Position numbers and translations under genes: made by a program. A stretch of DNA of 64,000 bases from Pusillimonas sp. T7-7 (GTDB lineage: Bacteria; Pseudomonadota; Gammaproteobacteria; Burkholderiales; Burkholderiaceae_B): the NCBI RefSeq assembly GCF_000209655.1, contig NC_015458.1:3100001-3164000 (forward strand). The letters are read 5' to 3'. Positions 28,507-37,697 of this stretch are shown here, in pieces. How positions within the stretch are numbered: the first letter of the stretch is position 1; every line of letters begins with the position of its first letter. Below the pieces are notes generated by a model that worked only from the letters and a program-made list of their open reading frames with translations, searched no databases and was not told where the DNA came from.

Positions 28507-29133
28507 TTATGATTGTTGTCGTGCGAAAGCCCACCAGCTTTCGACGCAGGGTCTGGCCGATTGCCGTTCTACATACCGCTGCACCTTGTGCGGCACAGGA
28601 TCGCCATTGGCGCAGAGGCGGTTGAGCATGACCGAGAAGTCCACGTCGGCGATAGACCATGTGCCAAACAAATGGCCGCCCTCTTCATCGATCAGGGTGT
28701 CGGCAGCCGCAAGCAGCTTATGGGCCGCCTTCTGGCCTTCCGGGCTGAGGGGTTGCAGATTCTTTTGTCCATAAATGACGGTGGTCTGCCGTTCTTCGCG
28801 AAGAGCGCCCAGGTCGCTGCGCACCCAGGCCTGCAGCTGGCGCGCCCGGGCCCTGTGGCGAGGGTTGTGGGGGAAGACCGAGGCAAAGTCGGGCGGAGCG
28901 TAGCGTTCTTCCAAGTATTCAATAATGGCCGAGGACTCCGACAAAGAAAAGTCGTCGATGGTCAGGGTGGGTACGCGCGAGGTCAGCGAGAGCTGGCTGT
29001 ATGACGCTTCAGTGTGCTCGCCTGCGGTCAGGTCTATGGTTCTGAGCTCGAAGGGCAGGCCTTTCTCGAGCAGCGTGGCATACACCGACAGGGCATATGG
29101 GCTGGAGTACTGGCGATTGGTATAAAGAATCAT
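28507..29133 (-). CDS. Glutathione S-transferase (YfcF-like)
   Basis: A 208-residue cytosolic GST. The thioredoxin-like N-domain shows MILYTNRQYSSPYALSVYAT and the cis-proline/ SNAIL-like region VPTLTIDDFSLSESSAIIEY; the all-helical C-domain ends FSVMLNRLCANGDPVP. It resembles E. coli YfcF, a GST linked to peroxide defence. The start at 29133 is chosen over 29199 because it begins at the beta1 strand. It is cotranscribed with tag. Confidence 0.85.
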   Translation of the reverse strand: MILYTNRQYSSPYALSVYATLLEKGLPFELRTIDLTAGEHTEASYSQLSLTSRVPTLTIDDFSLSESSAIIEYLEERYAPPDFASVFPHNPRHRARARQLQAWVRSDLGALREERQTTVIYGQKNLQPLSPEGQKAAHKLLAAADTLIDEEGGHLFGTWSIADVDFSVMLNRLCANGDPVPHKVQRYVERQSARPCVESWWAFARQQS

Positions 29134-29224
29134 GATGACACCCAGGTGTTTCCGGAAAGAGTGGGCAAAAATATTGCACAACGGTAAGATTACCTTCAAT
29201 TAACCCGGAAGAGAATGGCTGCCC

Positions 29225-30970
29225 ATGTCCAAGAATAATCCCCACGCTCCCGATGAGAAAGCCAGCGGCTTGCGTAAAGGCTTGACCAGCTATGGCGATA
29301 ATGGATTTTCTTTGTTCCTGCGCAAGGCTTTCATCAAGGGCGCCGGCTATACCGATTCGGCGCTCGATCGGCCGGTTATCGGCATTGCCAATACGGGCAG
29401 CGCCTATAACCCCTGTCATGGCAACGCGGCGCAGCTGATCGATGCGGTCAAGCGGGGGATTATGCTGGCGGGTGGGTTGCCCATGGACTTTCCCACCATC
29501 TCCATCCACGAAAGTTTTTCGTTTCCAACCAGCATGTATCTGCGCAACCTCATGTCCATGGACACCGAGGAAATGATCCGGGCGGCGCCCATGGATGCGG
29601 TGGTGCTGATAGGTGGTTGCGACAAAACCGTACCTGCGCAGTTGATGGGGGCGGCCTCGGCCGGTATTCCGGCCATTCAGCTGGTTACCGGTTCGATGCT
29701 GACGGGTTCGCACCGGTCTGTGCGTGTGGGGGCTTGTACAGATTGTCGCCGGTATTGGGGTAAGTATCGGGCCGAGGAAATCAACGACGAGGAAATTGCC
29801 GACGTCAATAATCAATTGGTTGCCAGCGTGGGAACCTGTTCGGTCATGGGTACGGCCAGCACCATGGCGTGTATCGCGGAAGCCCTGGGCATGACAGTAC
29901 CAGGTGGCGCGACGCCGCCGGCGGTGACAGCTGATCGCATGCGCATTGCCGAACTGACGGGCGCCCAGGCGGTCAAGATGGCCCAGACCGGCCTGACGAT
30001 AGACAAGATCCTGACGGCGGATGCCATCGAGAACGCCTTGAGGGTACTGCTGGCTATCGGTGGCTCAACCAACGGCATTGTCCACCTGACGGCGATTGCG
30101 GGGCGCATGGGTATAAACATAGACCTGAAGGCGCTGGATCGCATGGGCAAGGAAACGCCTGTGCTGCTCGATTTGAAGCCTTCAGGCCAGCATTATATGG
30201 AAGACTTTCACAAGGCGGGCGGCATGGCCACCCTGTTGCGTGAGCTCAAACCCTTGCTCAAGCTGGATGCTTTGACGGTCACTGGTCGAACATTGGGCGA
30301 GGAAATTGAAGCCGCCGGGCCTGGCTTTGTCCAGGACGTGGTCAAGACGGCAGCCAATCCCATCTATCCGCAAGGTGGTATTGCCGTGCTGGAAGGTAAT
30401 CTGGCGCCGGGCGGGGCGATTATCAAGCAGTCTTCGGCCGATGCCGGTCTGATGGAACACGAGGGCCGCGCCGTGGTGTTCGAGAACGCGGCCGACATGG
30501 CCGACCGTATCGACAGCGATGAGTTCGATGTCAGCGCTGACGATATTCTGGTGCTAAAGAATATCGGCCCCAAAGGCGCCCCCGGCATGCCCGAGGCGGG
30601 CTATATTCCTATCCCCAGGAAGCTGGCTGTGCAAGGTGTCAAGGACATGGTTCGGATTTCAGATGGGCGCATGAGCGGCACGGCCTTCGGCACGATTGTG
30701 CTGCATGTAACGCCCGAGTCGGCCGTAGGCGGGCCACTGGCCTATGTGCAGAACGGCGACCGCATACGCTTGAGCGTCAAGCGTCGCGAAATTACGCTGC
30801 AGGTGTCCGACGATGAGCTGCTGCGGCGCGCACAAGCGGCGCCCGTGGTACCGCCCAGCGCTGAACGTGGTTATAAAAAGTTGTTTCTTGATAGCGTCAC
30901 GCAGGCCGACGAGGGTGTGGACTTTGATTTCCTGCGTGCGCCCAGGGTGACTCAGTCGGTACCCAGATAA
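29225..30970 (+). CDS. IlvD/Edd-family dehydratase, sugar-acid type
   Basis: A 581-residue Fe-S dehydratase. Cluster cysteines are visible in NPCHGNAAQLIDAVK, IGGCDKTVPAQLMGAA (with the Mg-binding lysine after Asp) and VGTCSVMGTASTMA, and the catalytic serine lies in RISDGRMSGTAFG. The insert GACTDCRRYWGKYRAEEIND is typical of the L-arabinonate/D-xylonate or galactonate dehydratase branch rather than of true IlvD. It may remove water from an aldonic acid in sugar breakdown. No other sugar-acid genes are adjacent, so a dihydroxyacid role remains possible. Confidence 0.85.
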   Translation: MSKNNPHAPDEKASGLRKGLTSYGDNGFSLFLRKAFIKGAGYTDSALDRPVIGIANTGSAYNPCHGNAAQLIDAVKRGIMLAGGLPMDFPTISIHESFSFPTSMYLRNLMSMDTEEMIRAAPMDAVVLIGGCDKTVPAQLMGAASAGIPAIQLVTGSMLTGSHRSVRVGACTDCRRYWGKYRAEEINDEEIADVNNQLVASVGTCSVMGTASTMACIAEALGMTVPGGATPPAVTADRMRIAELTGAQAVKMAQTGLTIDKILTADAIENALRVLLAIGGSTNGIVHLTAIAGRMGINIDLKALDRMGKETPVLLDLKPSGQHYMEDFHKAGGMATLLRELKPLLKLDALTVTGRTLGEEIEAAGPGFVQDVVKTAANPIYPQGGIAVLEGNLAPGGAIIKQSSADAGLMEHEGRAVVFENAADMADRIDSDEFDVSADDILVLKNIGPKGAPGMPEAGYIPIPRKLAVQGVKDMVRISDGRMSGTAFGTIVLHVTPESAVGGPLAYVQNGDRIRLSVKRREITLQVSDDELLRRAQAAPVVPPSAERGYKKLFLDSVTQADEGVDFDFLRAPRVTQSVPR

Positions 30971-31225
30971 TCAACCTCCACAGCCGCCGCAGCACGCGCC
31001 GTCTTCCCCGTGCACGGGCTTGGCGATTTGATAGCCTGCGTCTTCGACGGCAACTTGCAGGCGTTGCGAGGAAACCTGGTCTTCGTTGAACGAGACGGTA
31101 GCCTTGCTGTTCTTGAACGACACTTCAACGGCATTCACGCCATTGATGGCCTTGAGCGCGCCAGCCAGGGTGGCGGCGCATTGTTCGGTTTCTAGGCCGG
31201 CGAGCTTGAGGACTCCGATTTGCAT
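30971..31225 (-). CDS. HMA-domain (CopZ-like) protein with altered metal motif
   Basis: An 84-residue ferredoxin-like HMA fold: beta1 MQIGVLKLAG, loop and helix LETEQCAATLAGALKAINGV, then VEVSFKNSKATVSFNEDQ. The usual GMTCxxC becomes GLETEQC, so the first cysteine is replaced by Thr and only C16 remains. A C-terminal tail GACCGGCGG adds C78, C79 and C82. The metal site, if any, may therefore combine C16 with the tail. Its TGA abuts the dehydratase TAA back to back without overlap. No copper ATPase is nearby. Confidence 0.8.
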   Translation of the reverse strand: MQIGVLKLAGLETEQCAATLAGALKAINGVNAVEVSFKNSKATVSFNEDQVSSQRLQVAVEDAGYQIAKPVHGEDGACCGGCGG

Positions 31226-31339
31226 AGCTTTCCTTCTTTAGATGATCTTCAGGTGGCGGTTACGAATTTAAAGATTCATATTGTATATATCTTATTTGTC
31301 GTACTGCTGCTTATCCCTATCGTGCTTGAGGTCAATGTG

Positions 31340-31360
31340 GCATGGCCTGATCGGCCATGC
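31340..31360 (-). terminator. Small hairpin after cobA
   Basis: GCATGGCC (31340-31347) pairs with GGCCATGC (31353-31360) around a 5-nt loop, 5 nt beyond the cobA stop on the minus strand. No U-tract follows, so it is a weak candidate for the end of the nitrate operon. Confidence 0.5.
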
Positions 31361-31365
31361 TTGAT

Positions 31366-32181
31366 TTATACGGCAAGAGCCAGGCTAGAGAGTTGATCGG
31401 CGTCAATACCAGCGCTCTGCGCCAAGCTGACCGCCTGGCCCAGCACGATCACCGATGGACTGCCCAGATCATGGGCTTTTACTTTTTGGGCCAGCTCGGC
31501 AAGCGTAGTGAACAGCTGCCTTTGTGCGGCGCTGCTTACGTTCTGGACGACGGCAACCGGCAGGCTGGCAGCAAAACCTGCTGTCAGCAGTGTGCGGCTT
31601 AGCTCGTCTATATTGCTCATGCCCATGTAGCACACCACACTCAGGCCGCTGGCAGCCAGCGCTTCCCAACTGGGCTGGCTGCCGTCAGCGGTATGGGCGG
31701 TCACCAGCACGACCCCGCGTGAGCAGCCTCGATGGGTCAGGGGTAGTCCAAGGGCGCTGCCTACGGCCAGCCCGGCCGTAATGCCGCTGATGGCTTCGAC
31801 CTGGATGCCACGTTGGGTCAGCCAGCTCATTTCTTCTCCGCCACGGCCGAATATAAAGGGGTCTCCGCCTTTGAGGCGTGCTACCGCATGACCTTGGCGT
31901 GCATAGCGTGTCATCAAGCGCAGGATGAACTGCTGAGAGGTCGACACACAACCGCCTCGCTTGCCGACGTGGATGATGCGGGTTTTCGGACTGGCAAGCT
32001 CAAGTATGGACTGGCTGACTAGATCGTCCACAAGCCAGATGGTGCAGCGTTGCAGTTGCCTGGCCGCTTTCACTGTGAGTAGCTCGGGATCGCCGGGACC
32101 GGCGCCGATCAGCCAGACTTTGCCGTGGGTGCTCGCGTTGGCGCCGGCCGCAGAAAGAGTAGTAGGGATGGTCGTGTTCAT
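31366..32181 (-). CDS. cobA: Uroporphyrinogen-III C-methyltransferase
   Basis: A 271-residue SUMT that makes precorrin-2, the precursor of siroheme. Motifs: VWLIGAGPGDPELLTVKA (SAM site), VARLKGGDPFIFGRGGEE, EAISGITAGLAVGSALGLPL and THRGCSRGVVLVTAH. It lacks the N-terminal dehydrogenase/ferrochelatase half of full CysG, so that step must be encoded elsewhere. The open frame extends to 32430 within nasA; the ATG at 32181 overlaps the nasA stop in ATGA. As the last gene of the nitrate operon it would supply siroheme for NirB. Confidence 0.94.
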   Translation of the reverse strand: MNTTIPTTLSAAGANASTHGKVWLIGAGPGDPELLTVKAARQLQRCTIWLVDDLVSQSILELASPKTRIIHVGKRGGCVSTSQQFILRLMTRYARQGHAVARLKGGDPFIFGRGGEEMSWLTQRGIQVEAISGITAGLAVGSALGLPLTHRGCSRGVVLVTAHTADGSQPSWEALAASGLSVVCYMGMSNIDELSRTLLTAGFAASLPVAVVQNVSSAAQRQLFTTLAELAQKVKAHDLGSPSVIVLGQAVSLAQSAGIDADQLSSLALAV

Positions 32182-34892
32182 GCCAGTGGCTCCGTCGCGT
32201 GGGCGTGCTCTACCATGCGCTTGATCTGCGGCAGGCAAGAGCCGCAAGTCACGCCGCAGTTGAGCGAAGTCTTGAGTGCTTCCAGGTCTTGCCCGGATTC
32301 GATGGCGGTGTTGATCTGGGCGTCGTTGATGCCGGCGCAGGTGCAGACCATGCGGGCACGCGTTGCAGCAGTACTGCGGCCCATGATCACCTGACTGGCA
32401 TGGCGGGGTGCCTCGCCCGTGTCGGCCCATAGCAGCAGCGCATTGGCTGCGCGGGTATCGCCGGCCAGCAACCAGGCGTCAAGTTTTCCCTCGTGGCGGC
32501 GGAGGCGCCGCATGATCCCGCGTGCGGGATCATCGAAACTCAGCTCGGCTTGATCGAGCTCCAGATCGGTGGCCAGCTGTTCCAGTTGTGCTGCAGAGAT
32601 GACGTCCGGGCCTGCCAGACGCAGGCGGACGCTGCGTCCGCCCAGCGCTGATGACACCAGCACGGCATAGGGAAAGCGCTTGAGCCAGTGGACCAGCCTG
32701 GGCCGCCAGTGTGCTGGGTCGCCCCGCACCCATGCAGTAGCGGTCCAGGCGTGCTTGAATACCTCCAGGCCGGCGGCGCTGTGCTTCAGTTCGGGCTGGT
32801 GGGAAATGGGGTCGCGCACCGGGTTGGCCAGCGCATTGATGCCGTCGCCCGCCATATAGGCGCTGCCCCAGTGCATGTGCAGAAATGCGTGGCCCGGCTT
32901 GAGGCTGTCGTCCCCCATGGCGGGCAGGATGATGGCGCCGCGCTTGGTTTTGATTTTGAGCAGGGTGTCGTTGACTATTTTCCGGCGCTGCATGTCGCCC
33001 GGATGCAGATAGACAAAGGGTTCTTCCACATGGCTATTGAGTGCCGGCGCCAGTCCGCTGCGGCTCATGGTGTGCCATTGATCGCGCATGCGCCCGGTAG
33101 TCAGGCGCAAGGGGTAGGCGGCAGAGGTTTGTTCCGCTACCGGCACATAGCCCACGTCCATGAAGTTGGCCCGGCCACTGGCGCTAGGAAAAACGCCGTT
33201 TGTATACAGGCGCTGCGGCGATTGCGTTGCCGCGTTATAAGGCCATTGCTGCGGCCCATGGGCCTGCAGCACCGCGTAGTCCAGCAGGCTGTAGTCCAGA
33301 TCGCGGCCAGCAGTGCTGCGCGCATGCTCCGCAAAGATGGCGGCTTCGTTGGGGTAATCAAACAGGTGGATTTTTTCCGGTGCTATGTGTGCGGCCAGCT
33401 TGCGGGCAATGGTGCATACGAGCCGCCAATCGGGCTGTGCATCGCCGGGCGGAGAGATGGCCGCGCGGACGCGACTGATGCGCCGTTCGGAGTTGGTGAC
33501 CGTGCCTTCTTTTTCGGGCCAGGTCGCGGCTGGCAGAATCAGGTCTGCGTAGGCCAGGGTTTCGGTGTTGGCAAACGCTTCCTGGACGATGACCAGTTCG
33601 GCTTTCTGCAGCGCGGCGCGTACCTTGGCCTGGTCGGGTAGCGATTGGGCCGGATTGGTGGCGGCTATCCACAAGACCTTGATATCGCCTTTCAGCACGG
33701 CATCAAACATGTCCAGTGCGGTGTGGCCTGGCGTTTCGGGTAGCGTATCCACCTGCCATAGCCTGGCCACCTCGGCGCGATGGTCGGCATTGCCCGGACT
33801 GCGATGCCCCGGCAGTAGCGTGGCCATGCCGCCGGCTTCGCGCCCGCCCATGGCATTGGGCTGGCCAGTCAGGGAAAAGGGGCCGGCGCCCGGCTTGCCG
33901 ATCTGGCCGGTGGCAAGATGCAAGTGGATGAGCGCGGCATTTTTGGCGGTACCGCTGCTGGACTGGTTGAGTCCCATGGCATAAAGCGACAGCGCAGAGC
34001 CAGCCTGGCCGAACCAGCGCGCGCACTGGATGATGTCGGCGGCAGGTACGCCGCAGACGTCTTGCGCGGCCTGAGGCGTGAACTCATGGATGCGCTGCTT
34101 GAGCGCATCAAAGCCTTCGGTATGCTGTGTGATGTAATCTCGGTTTATCAGGTCTTCCCACACCATCACGTTCAGCATGGCATGAAAGAGTGCGACATCG
34201 CTTCCGGGGGCGATGGCCAGGTGCAGGTCGGCAATATCGCAAGTGTCGGTACGACGAGGATCGACGACGATGATTTTCATTGCCGGCCGATGCGCCTTGG
34301 CTTCGGCCAGGCGCCGGAACAGGACCGGGTGTGCATAAGCCATATTCGAGCCCGCGATCATGACGGTATCGGCCAAATCCAGATCGTCATAACAGGCCGG
34401 CGGCGCATCGGCGCCCAGGGTCTTGATGTAGCCCGATACCGCGCTGGACATGCACAGGCGCGAATTGGTGTCGATATTATTGGTGCCGACCAGCGCCCGC
34501 GCCAGTTTGTTGAACACAGCATAGTCTTCCGTCAGCAGCTGTCCGGAAAGATAAAAGCCGATGGAGTCGGGGCCGTGCATGACGATGGCTTCGGCCAGTT
34601 TGTTGGCGACGATGTCGCAGGCATCTTGCAAGGGGATGGCATGGCGCGGCAGGTGCTTGGCGGGACGCCATTGCGCTTGCAAGATGCGGCTGTGGTCATG
34701 CCGCACGGTGGCAGCCAGTTGACGGCCCTTGCTGCACAGCTCGCCGCGATTGGACGGGTGCTCTGTATCGCCGATGACTTCGAGTACCTGCTGCCCCTGG
34801 CTGCGTATGAGCAAGCCGCAGCCAGTGCCGCAATAGCAGCAAATCGACGCGGTCTCGCGTACAGGCTCGCTACGATTGTGTTGCGCGCTCAT
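32178..34892 (-). CDS. nasA: Assimilatory nitrate reductase catalytic subunit
   Basis: A 904-residue cytoplasmic molybdopterin oxidoreductase. The N-terminal 4Fe-4S motif is CCYCGTGCGLLI ... GELCSKG (about residues 18-54); DTNSRLCMSSAVSGY and the MGGREAGGMATLL region follow. The C-terminus carries a BFD-like [2Fe-2S] domain, VCTCAGINDAQIN with NCGVTCGSCLPQIK. This NasA layout accepts electrons through the BFD domain and reduces nitrate to nitrite for NirBD. It overlaps nirD by 23 bp and cobA by 4 bp. Confidence 0.95.
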   Translation of the reverse strand: MSAQHNRSEPVRETASICCYCGTGCGLLIRSQGQQVLEVIGDTEHPSNRGELCSKGRQLAATVRHDHSRILQAQWRPAKHLPRHAIPLQDACDIVANKLAEAIVMHGPDSIGFYLSGQLLTEDYAVFNKLARALVGTNNIDTNSRLCMSSAVSGYIKTLGADAPPACYDDLDLADTVMIAGSNMAYAHPVLFRRLAEAKAHRPAMKIIVVDPRRTDTCDIADLHLAIAPGSDVALFHAMLNVMVWEDLINRDYITQHTEGFDALKQRIHEFTPQAAQDVCGVPAADIIQCARWFGQAGSALSLYAMGLNQSSSGTAKNAALIHLHLATGQIGKPGAGPFSLTGQPNAMGGREAGGMATLLPGHRSPGNADHRAEVARLWQVDTLPETPGHTALDMFDAVLKGDIKVLWIAATNPAQSLPDQAKVRAALQKAELVIVQEAFANTETLAYADLILPAATWPEKEGTVTNSERRISRVRAAISPPGDAQPDWRLVCTIARKLAAHIAPEKIHLFDYPNEAAIFAEHARSTAGRDLDYSLLDYAVLQAHGPQQWPYNAATQSPQRLYTNGVFPSASGRANFMDVGYVPVAEQTSAAYPLRLTTGRMRDQWHTMSRSGLAPALNSHVEEPFVYLHPGDMQRRKIVNDTLLKIKTKRGAIILPAMGDDSLKPGHAFLHMHWGSAYMAGDGINALANPVRDPISHQPELKHSAAGLEVFKHAWTATAWVRGDPAHWRPRLVHWLKRFPYAVLVSSALGGRSVRLRLAGPDVISAAQLEQLATDLELDQAELSFDDPARGIMRRLRRHEGKLDAWLLAGDTRAANALLLWADTGEAPRHASQVIMGRSTAATRARMVCTCAGINDAQINTAIESGQDLEALKTSLNCGVTCGSCLPQIKRMVEHAHATEPLA

Positions 34893-35256
34893 GCCGCTCC
34901 CCTTTCAGCGCTGACGAGGTTTGGTCCGGCAGGGCCAGCAACACCTGCCCCGCATCGACCCTGACTTCCAGCTTGCGTGCGCAGCCCTGATCCGGCGCCA
35001 GCGCCTGGCCGTCTTCAAGATTGATGTTCCAGCCATGCAGCGGGCAACTGACGCTATGACCATGCACAAGTCCGGCGGATAAGGGCCCGCCTTTGTGCGG
35101 GCAACGATCGATCATGGCGAATACGTGATCGTCTGAGGCGCGAAATACCGCAATAGGGTCGCAACCATCGTGATGCACGACGCGTGATCCCAGCTTGGGG
35201 ATGTCATCGATATGGCAGACGGTCGTCCAGGATGGGGTAGAGACAAGAGCATTCAT
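34870..35256 (-). CDS. nirD: Nitrite reductase small subunit, Rieske-type
   Basis: A 128-residue Rieske [2Fe-2S]-fold subunit. The pattern RCPHKGGPLSAGLVHG and SCPLHGWNINLEDGQA provides C-x-H and C-x2-H pairs, so this NirD seems able to bind a cluster; many enteric NirD proteins have lost these residues. It partners NirB in NADH-dependent nitrite reduction. The ATG at 35256 has a GAAGGCCACC ribosome site overlapping the nirB stop. The 3' end overlaps nasA by 23 bp. Confidence 0.92.
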   Translation of the reverse strand: MNALVSTPSWTTVCHIDDIPKLGSRVVHHDGCDPIAVFRASDDHVFAMIDRCPHKGGPLSAGLVHGHSVSCPLHGWNINLEDGQALAPDQGCARKLEVRVDAGQVLLALPDQTSSALKGERHERATQS

Positions 35257-35264
35257 GGTGGCCT

Positions 35265-37697
35265 TCAAGCGGTAAGGGTTTCGAATTCACGGCGGGCGGC
35301 GGTGGCCGGAATACGCTCGGCCCAAGGGTCTTGTTCGAATGAAATGGCGAACTTGAGCCGGGCATAAAGCGCCGTCCGATTGGCGGCATCTTCCACGACG
35401 CGGGCCTTGGCATGCTCCAGCCCTACCCGTGCCAGATAGTGGCAAGTGCGCTCCAGATAAAACGCTTCTTCGCGATAGAGCTGCAAAAAAGCGCCGGTGT
35501 ATTCCAGGACTTCGTCGTGGGTCTGGACCTTGACGAAGAACTGGGCGACTTCAGTCTTGATCCCGCCGTTGCCGCCTACATACAATTCCCAGCCCGAGTC
35601 CACGGCGATAATGCCGATGTCCTTGATGCCCGACTCAGCACAGTTGCGCGGGCAGCCAGAGACGGCCAGCTTGACCTTGTGGGGGCTCCACATGCCGACC
35701 AGATCTTTTTCCAGGGCGATGCCCATGCCGGTGGAGTCCTGGGTGCCAAAGCGGCAGAATTCCTTGCCTACGCAAGTCTTGACCGTGCGCAGGCTCTTGC
35801 CATAAGCATGGCCAGAAGGCATGTCCAGCTCTTTCCAGACCGCAGGCAAGTCCTCTTTCTTTATGCCCAGCAAGTCTATGCGCTGGCCGCCGGTGACTTT
35901 GACCATCGGCACCTTGTATTTGTCGGCCACGTCGGCGATGCGGCGTAGTTCCGACGGGTTGGTGACGCCGCCCCACATGCGCGGCACGACTGAGTAAGTA
36001 CCGTCTTTCTGTATGTTGGCGTGCACGCGTTCGTTGATCAGACGCGACTGGCTGTCGTCCTTGGCCTCGCCCGGCCAGGTGGACATCAGGTAGTAGTTCA
36101 GCGCGGGGCGGCAGGTGGCGCAGCCGTCGGTGGTGCGCCACTCCAGGAAGCGCAGCGTTTGCGGAATGCTGGTCAGGTGTTGTTCGCGTATGGCCTTGCG
36201 TATTTCGCCATGAGTGTAATCGGCGCAGGCGCAGATGGCTTTTTCAGATTTGGGCTTGATGTCGGCGGCGCCGCCGACACAACTGATCAGTATCTGTTCC
36301 ACCAGGCCGGTGCAGGAGCCGCAGGAACTGGCGGCCTTGGTGTGTTTCTTGACTTCATCAACGGTGAACAGGCCTTGCTCGCGTATGGCCTTCACGATAG
36401 TGCCTTTGCAGACGCCGTTGCAGCCGCAGATCTCGGTGGCGTCAGGCATGCCGGCGACACTGTTTTCGCCGGCATGCCCCATATCGCCGATAGCGCTTTC
36501 GCCGAACATAAGGTGTTCGCGCAGCTCCGCAATGGACTTGCCTTCGCGTATCAGGCGGAAGTACCAGGCGCCGTCCACCGTATCGCCGTACAGGCAGGCG
36601 CCGACCAGCTTGTCGCCCTGTATGACCAGCTTCTTGTAGACGCCTCCCACAGGGTCGGCCAGGGTAATGGCTTCGGTATTTTCGCCACCCATGAATTCGC
36701 CTGCGGAAAACACATCGATGCCGGTGACTTTCAGCTTGGTGGACGTCGTGCTGCCGGCGTAGCGGCCAATGCCGTGCAAGGCCAGGTGGTTGGCGGCGAC
36801 TTTGGCCTGTTCAAACAGGGGGGCGACCAGGCCGTAGGCCATGCCGCGGTGGCTGACGCATTCACCCACGGCGTAAATGCCCGGGTCGTAGGTTTGCAGC
36901 GTATCGTTCACCACAATGCCGCGGTTCGTATAGATGCCGGAGCCTTCGGCCAGGTCAGTGTTGGGCCGTATGCCGACCGCCATGACGATCAGGTCGGTGG
37001 CCAGCTCGCTGCCGTCCTTGAAACGTATGCCGCAGACAGCGCCTTGTTCGTTGCCAAGAATGGCCTCGGTCTGGTGCTCCATCAGAAAGTTCAGGCCGCG
37101 CGCTTGCAGGCTGGTTTGCAACAGCCCGGCGGCCGTGGGATCAAGCTGGCGGTCCAGCAATGATGCGCCCAAGTGCACCACCGAAACCTGCATGCCGCGA
37201 GCGAGCAGGCCGTTGGCGGCTTCCAGCCCCAACAGGCCGCCGCCTATGACCACTGCGTGCCGAAGCCGTGAGGCTGCGTCTATCATCAGTTCGACATCGC
37301 GTATGTCGCGGAAGCTGATGACGCCCTTCAGCTCATTGCCCGGTACCGGCAGGATGAAGGGCTTGGAGCCCGTAGCCAGCAACAGGCGATCATATTGCGC
37401 GGTCTTGCCGTCGTCGGTCAGCACTTCCTTGCGAGCCCGGTTGATGTGCGTGACCGTGCTGTTCAGATGTAGCGTGATGCCGTTGGCTTCATACCAGCTT
37501 GTATCGTTAAGAATGATGTCTTGTATGGTTTGCTCGCCGGTCAGCACCGGCGACAGCAGGATGCGGTTGTAGTTGGGATAAGGCTCCGAACCGAACACCG
37601 TGATGTCGTACAGATCGCTATCCAGTTTGAGCAGTTCTTCCAGGGTGCGTATGCCGGCCATACCGTTGCCGACGACGACGAGTTTCATTTTCTTCAT
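35265..37697 (-). CDS. nirB: NADH-dependent nitrite reductase large subunit
   Basis: An 810-residue siroheme enzyme that reduces nitrite to ammonium in the cytoplasm. Domains in order: FAD/NADH domain (KLVVVGNGMAGIRTLEELL; second site HAVVIGGGLLGLEAANGLL), BFD-type [2Fe-2S] domains (EICGCNGVCKGTIVKAI; SSCGSCTGLVEQIL), and sulfite-reductase-like half-domains with the 4Fe-4S/siroheme cysteines TCVGKEFC and SGCPRNCAES. The start overlaps the nrtD stop by four bases. It needs the CobA product encoded two genes downstream. Confidence 0.96.
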   Translation of the reverse strand: MKKMKLVVVGNGMAGIRTLEELLKLDSDLYDITVFGSEPYPNYNRILLSPVLTGEQTIQDIILNDTSWYEANGITLHLNSTVTHINRARKEVLTDDGKTAQYDRLLLATGSKPFILPVPGNELKGVISFRDIRDVELMIDAASRLRHAVVIGGGLLGLEAANGLLARGMQVSVVHLGASLLDRQLDPTAAGLLQTSLQARGLNFLMEHQTEAILGNEQGAVCGIRFKDGSELATDLIVMAVGIRPNTDLAEGSGIYTNRGIVVNDTLQTYDPGIYAVGECVSHRGMAYGLVAPLFEQAKVAANHLALHGIGRYAGSTTSTKLKVTGIDVFSAGEFMGGENTEAITLADPVGGVYKKLVIQGDKLVGACLYGDTVDGAWYFRLIREGKSIAELREHLMFGESAIGDMGHAGENSVAGMPDATEICGCNGVCKGTIVKAIREQGLFTVDEVKKHTKAASSCGSCTGLVEQILISCVGGAADIKPKSEKAICACADYTHGEIRKAIREQHLTSIPQTLRFLEWRTTDGCATCRPALNYYLMSTWPGEAKDDSQSRLINERVHANIQKDGTYSVVPRMWGGVTNPSELRRIADVADKYKVPMVKVTGGQRIDLLGIKKEDLPAVWKELDMPSGHAYGKSLRTVKTCVGKEFCRFGTQDSTGMGIALEKDLVGMWSPHKVKLAVSGCPRNCAESGIKDIGIIAVDSGWELYVGGNGGIKTEVAQFFVKVQTHDEVLEYTGAFLQLYREEAFYLERTCHYLARVGLEHAKARVVEDAANRTALYARLKFAISFEQDPWAERIPATAARREFETLTA

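Noticed and set aside
36021..37163. A 380-codon plus-strand frame inside nirB
   Set aside because: It is the antisense shadow of the NirB flavin domain, with no family match.
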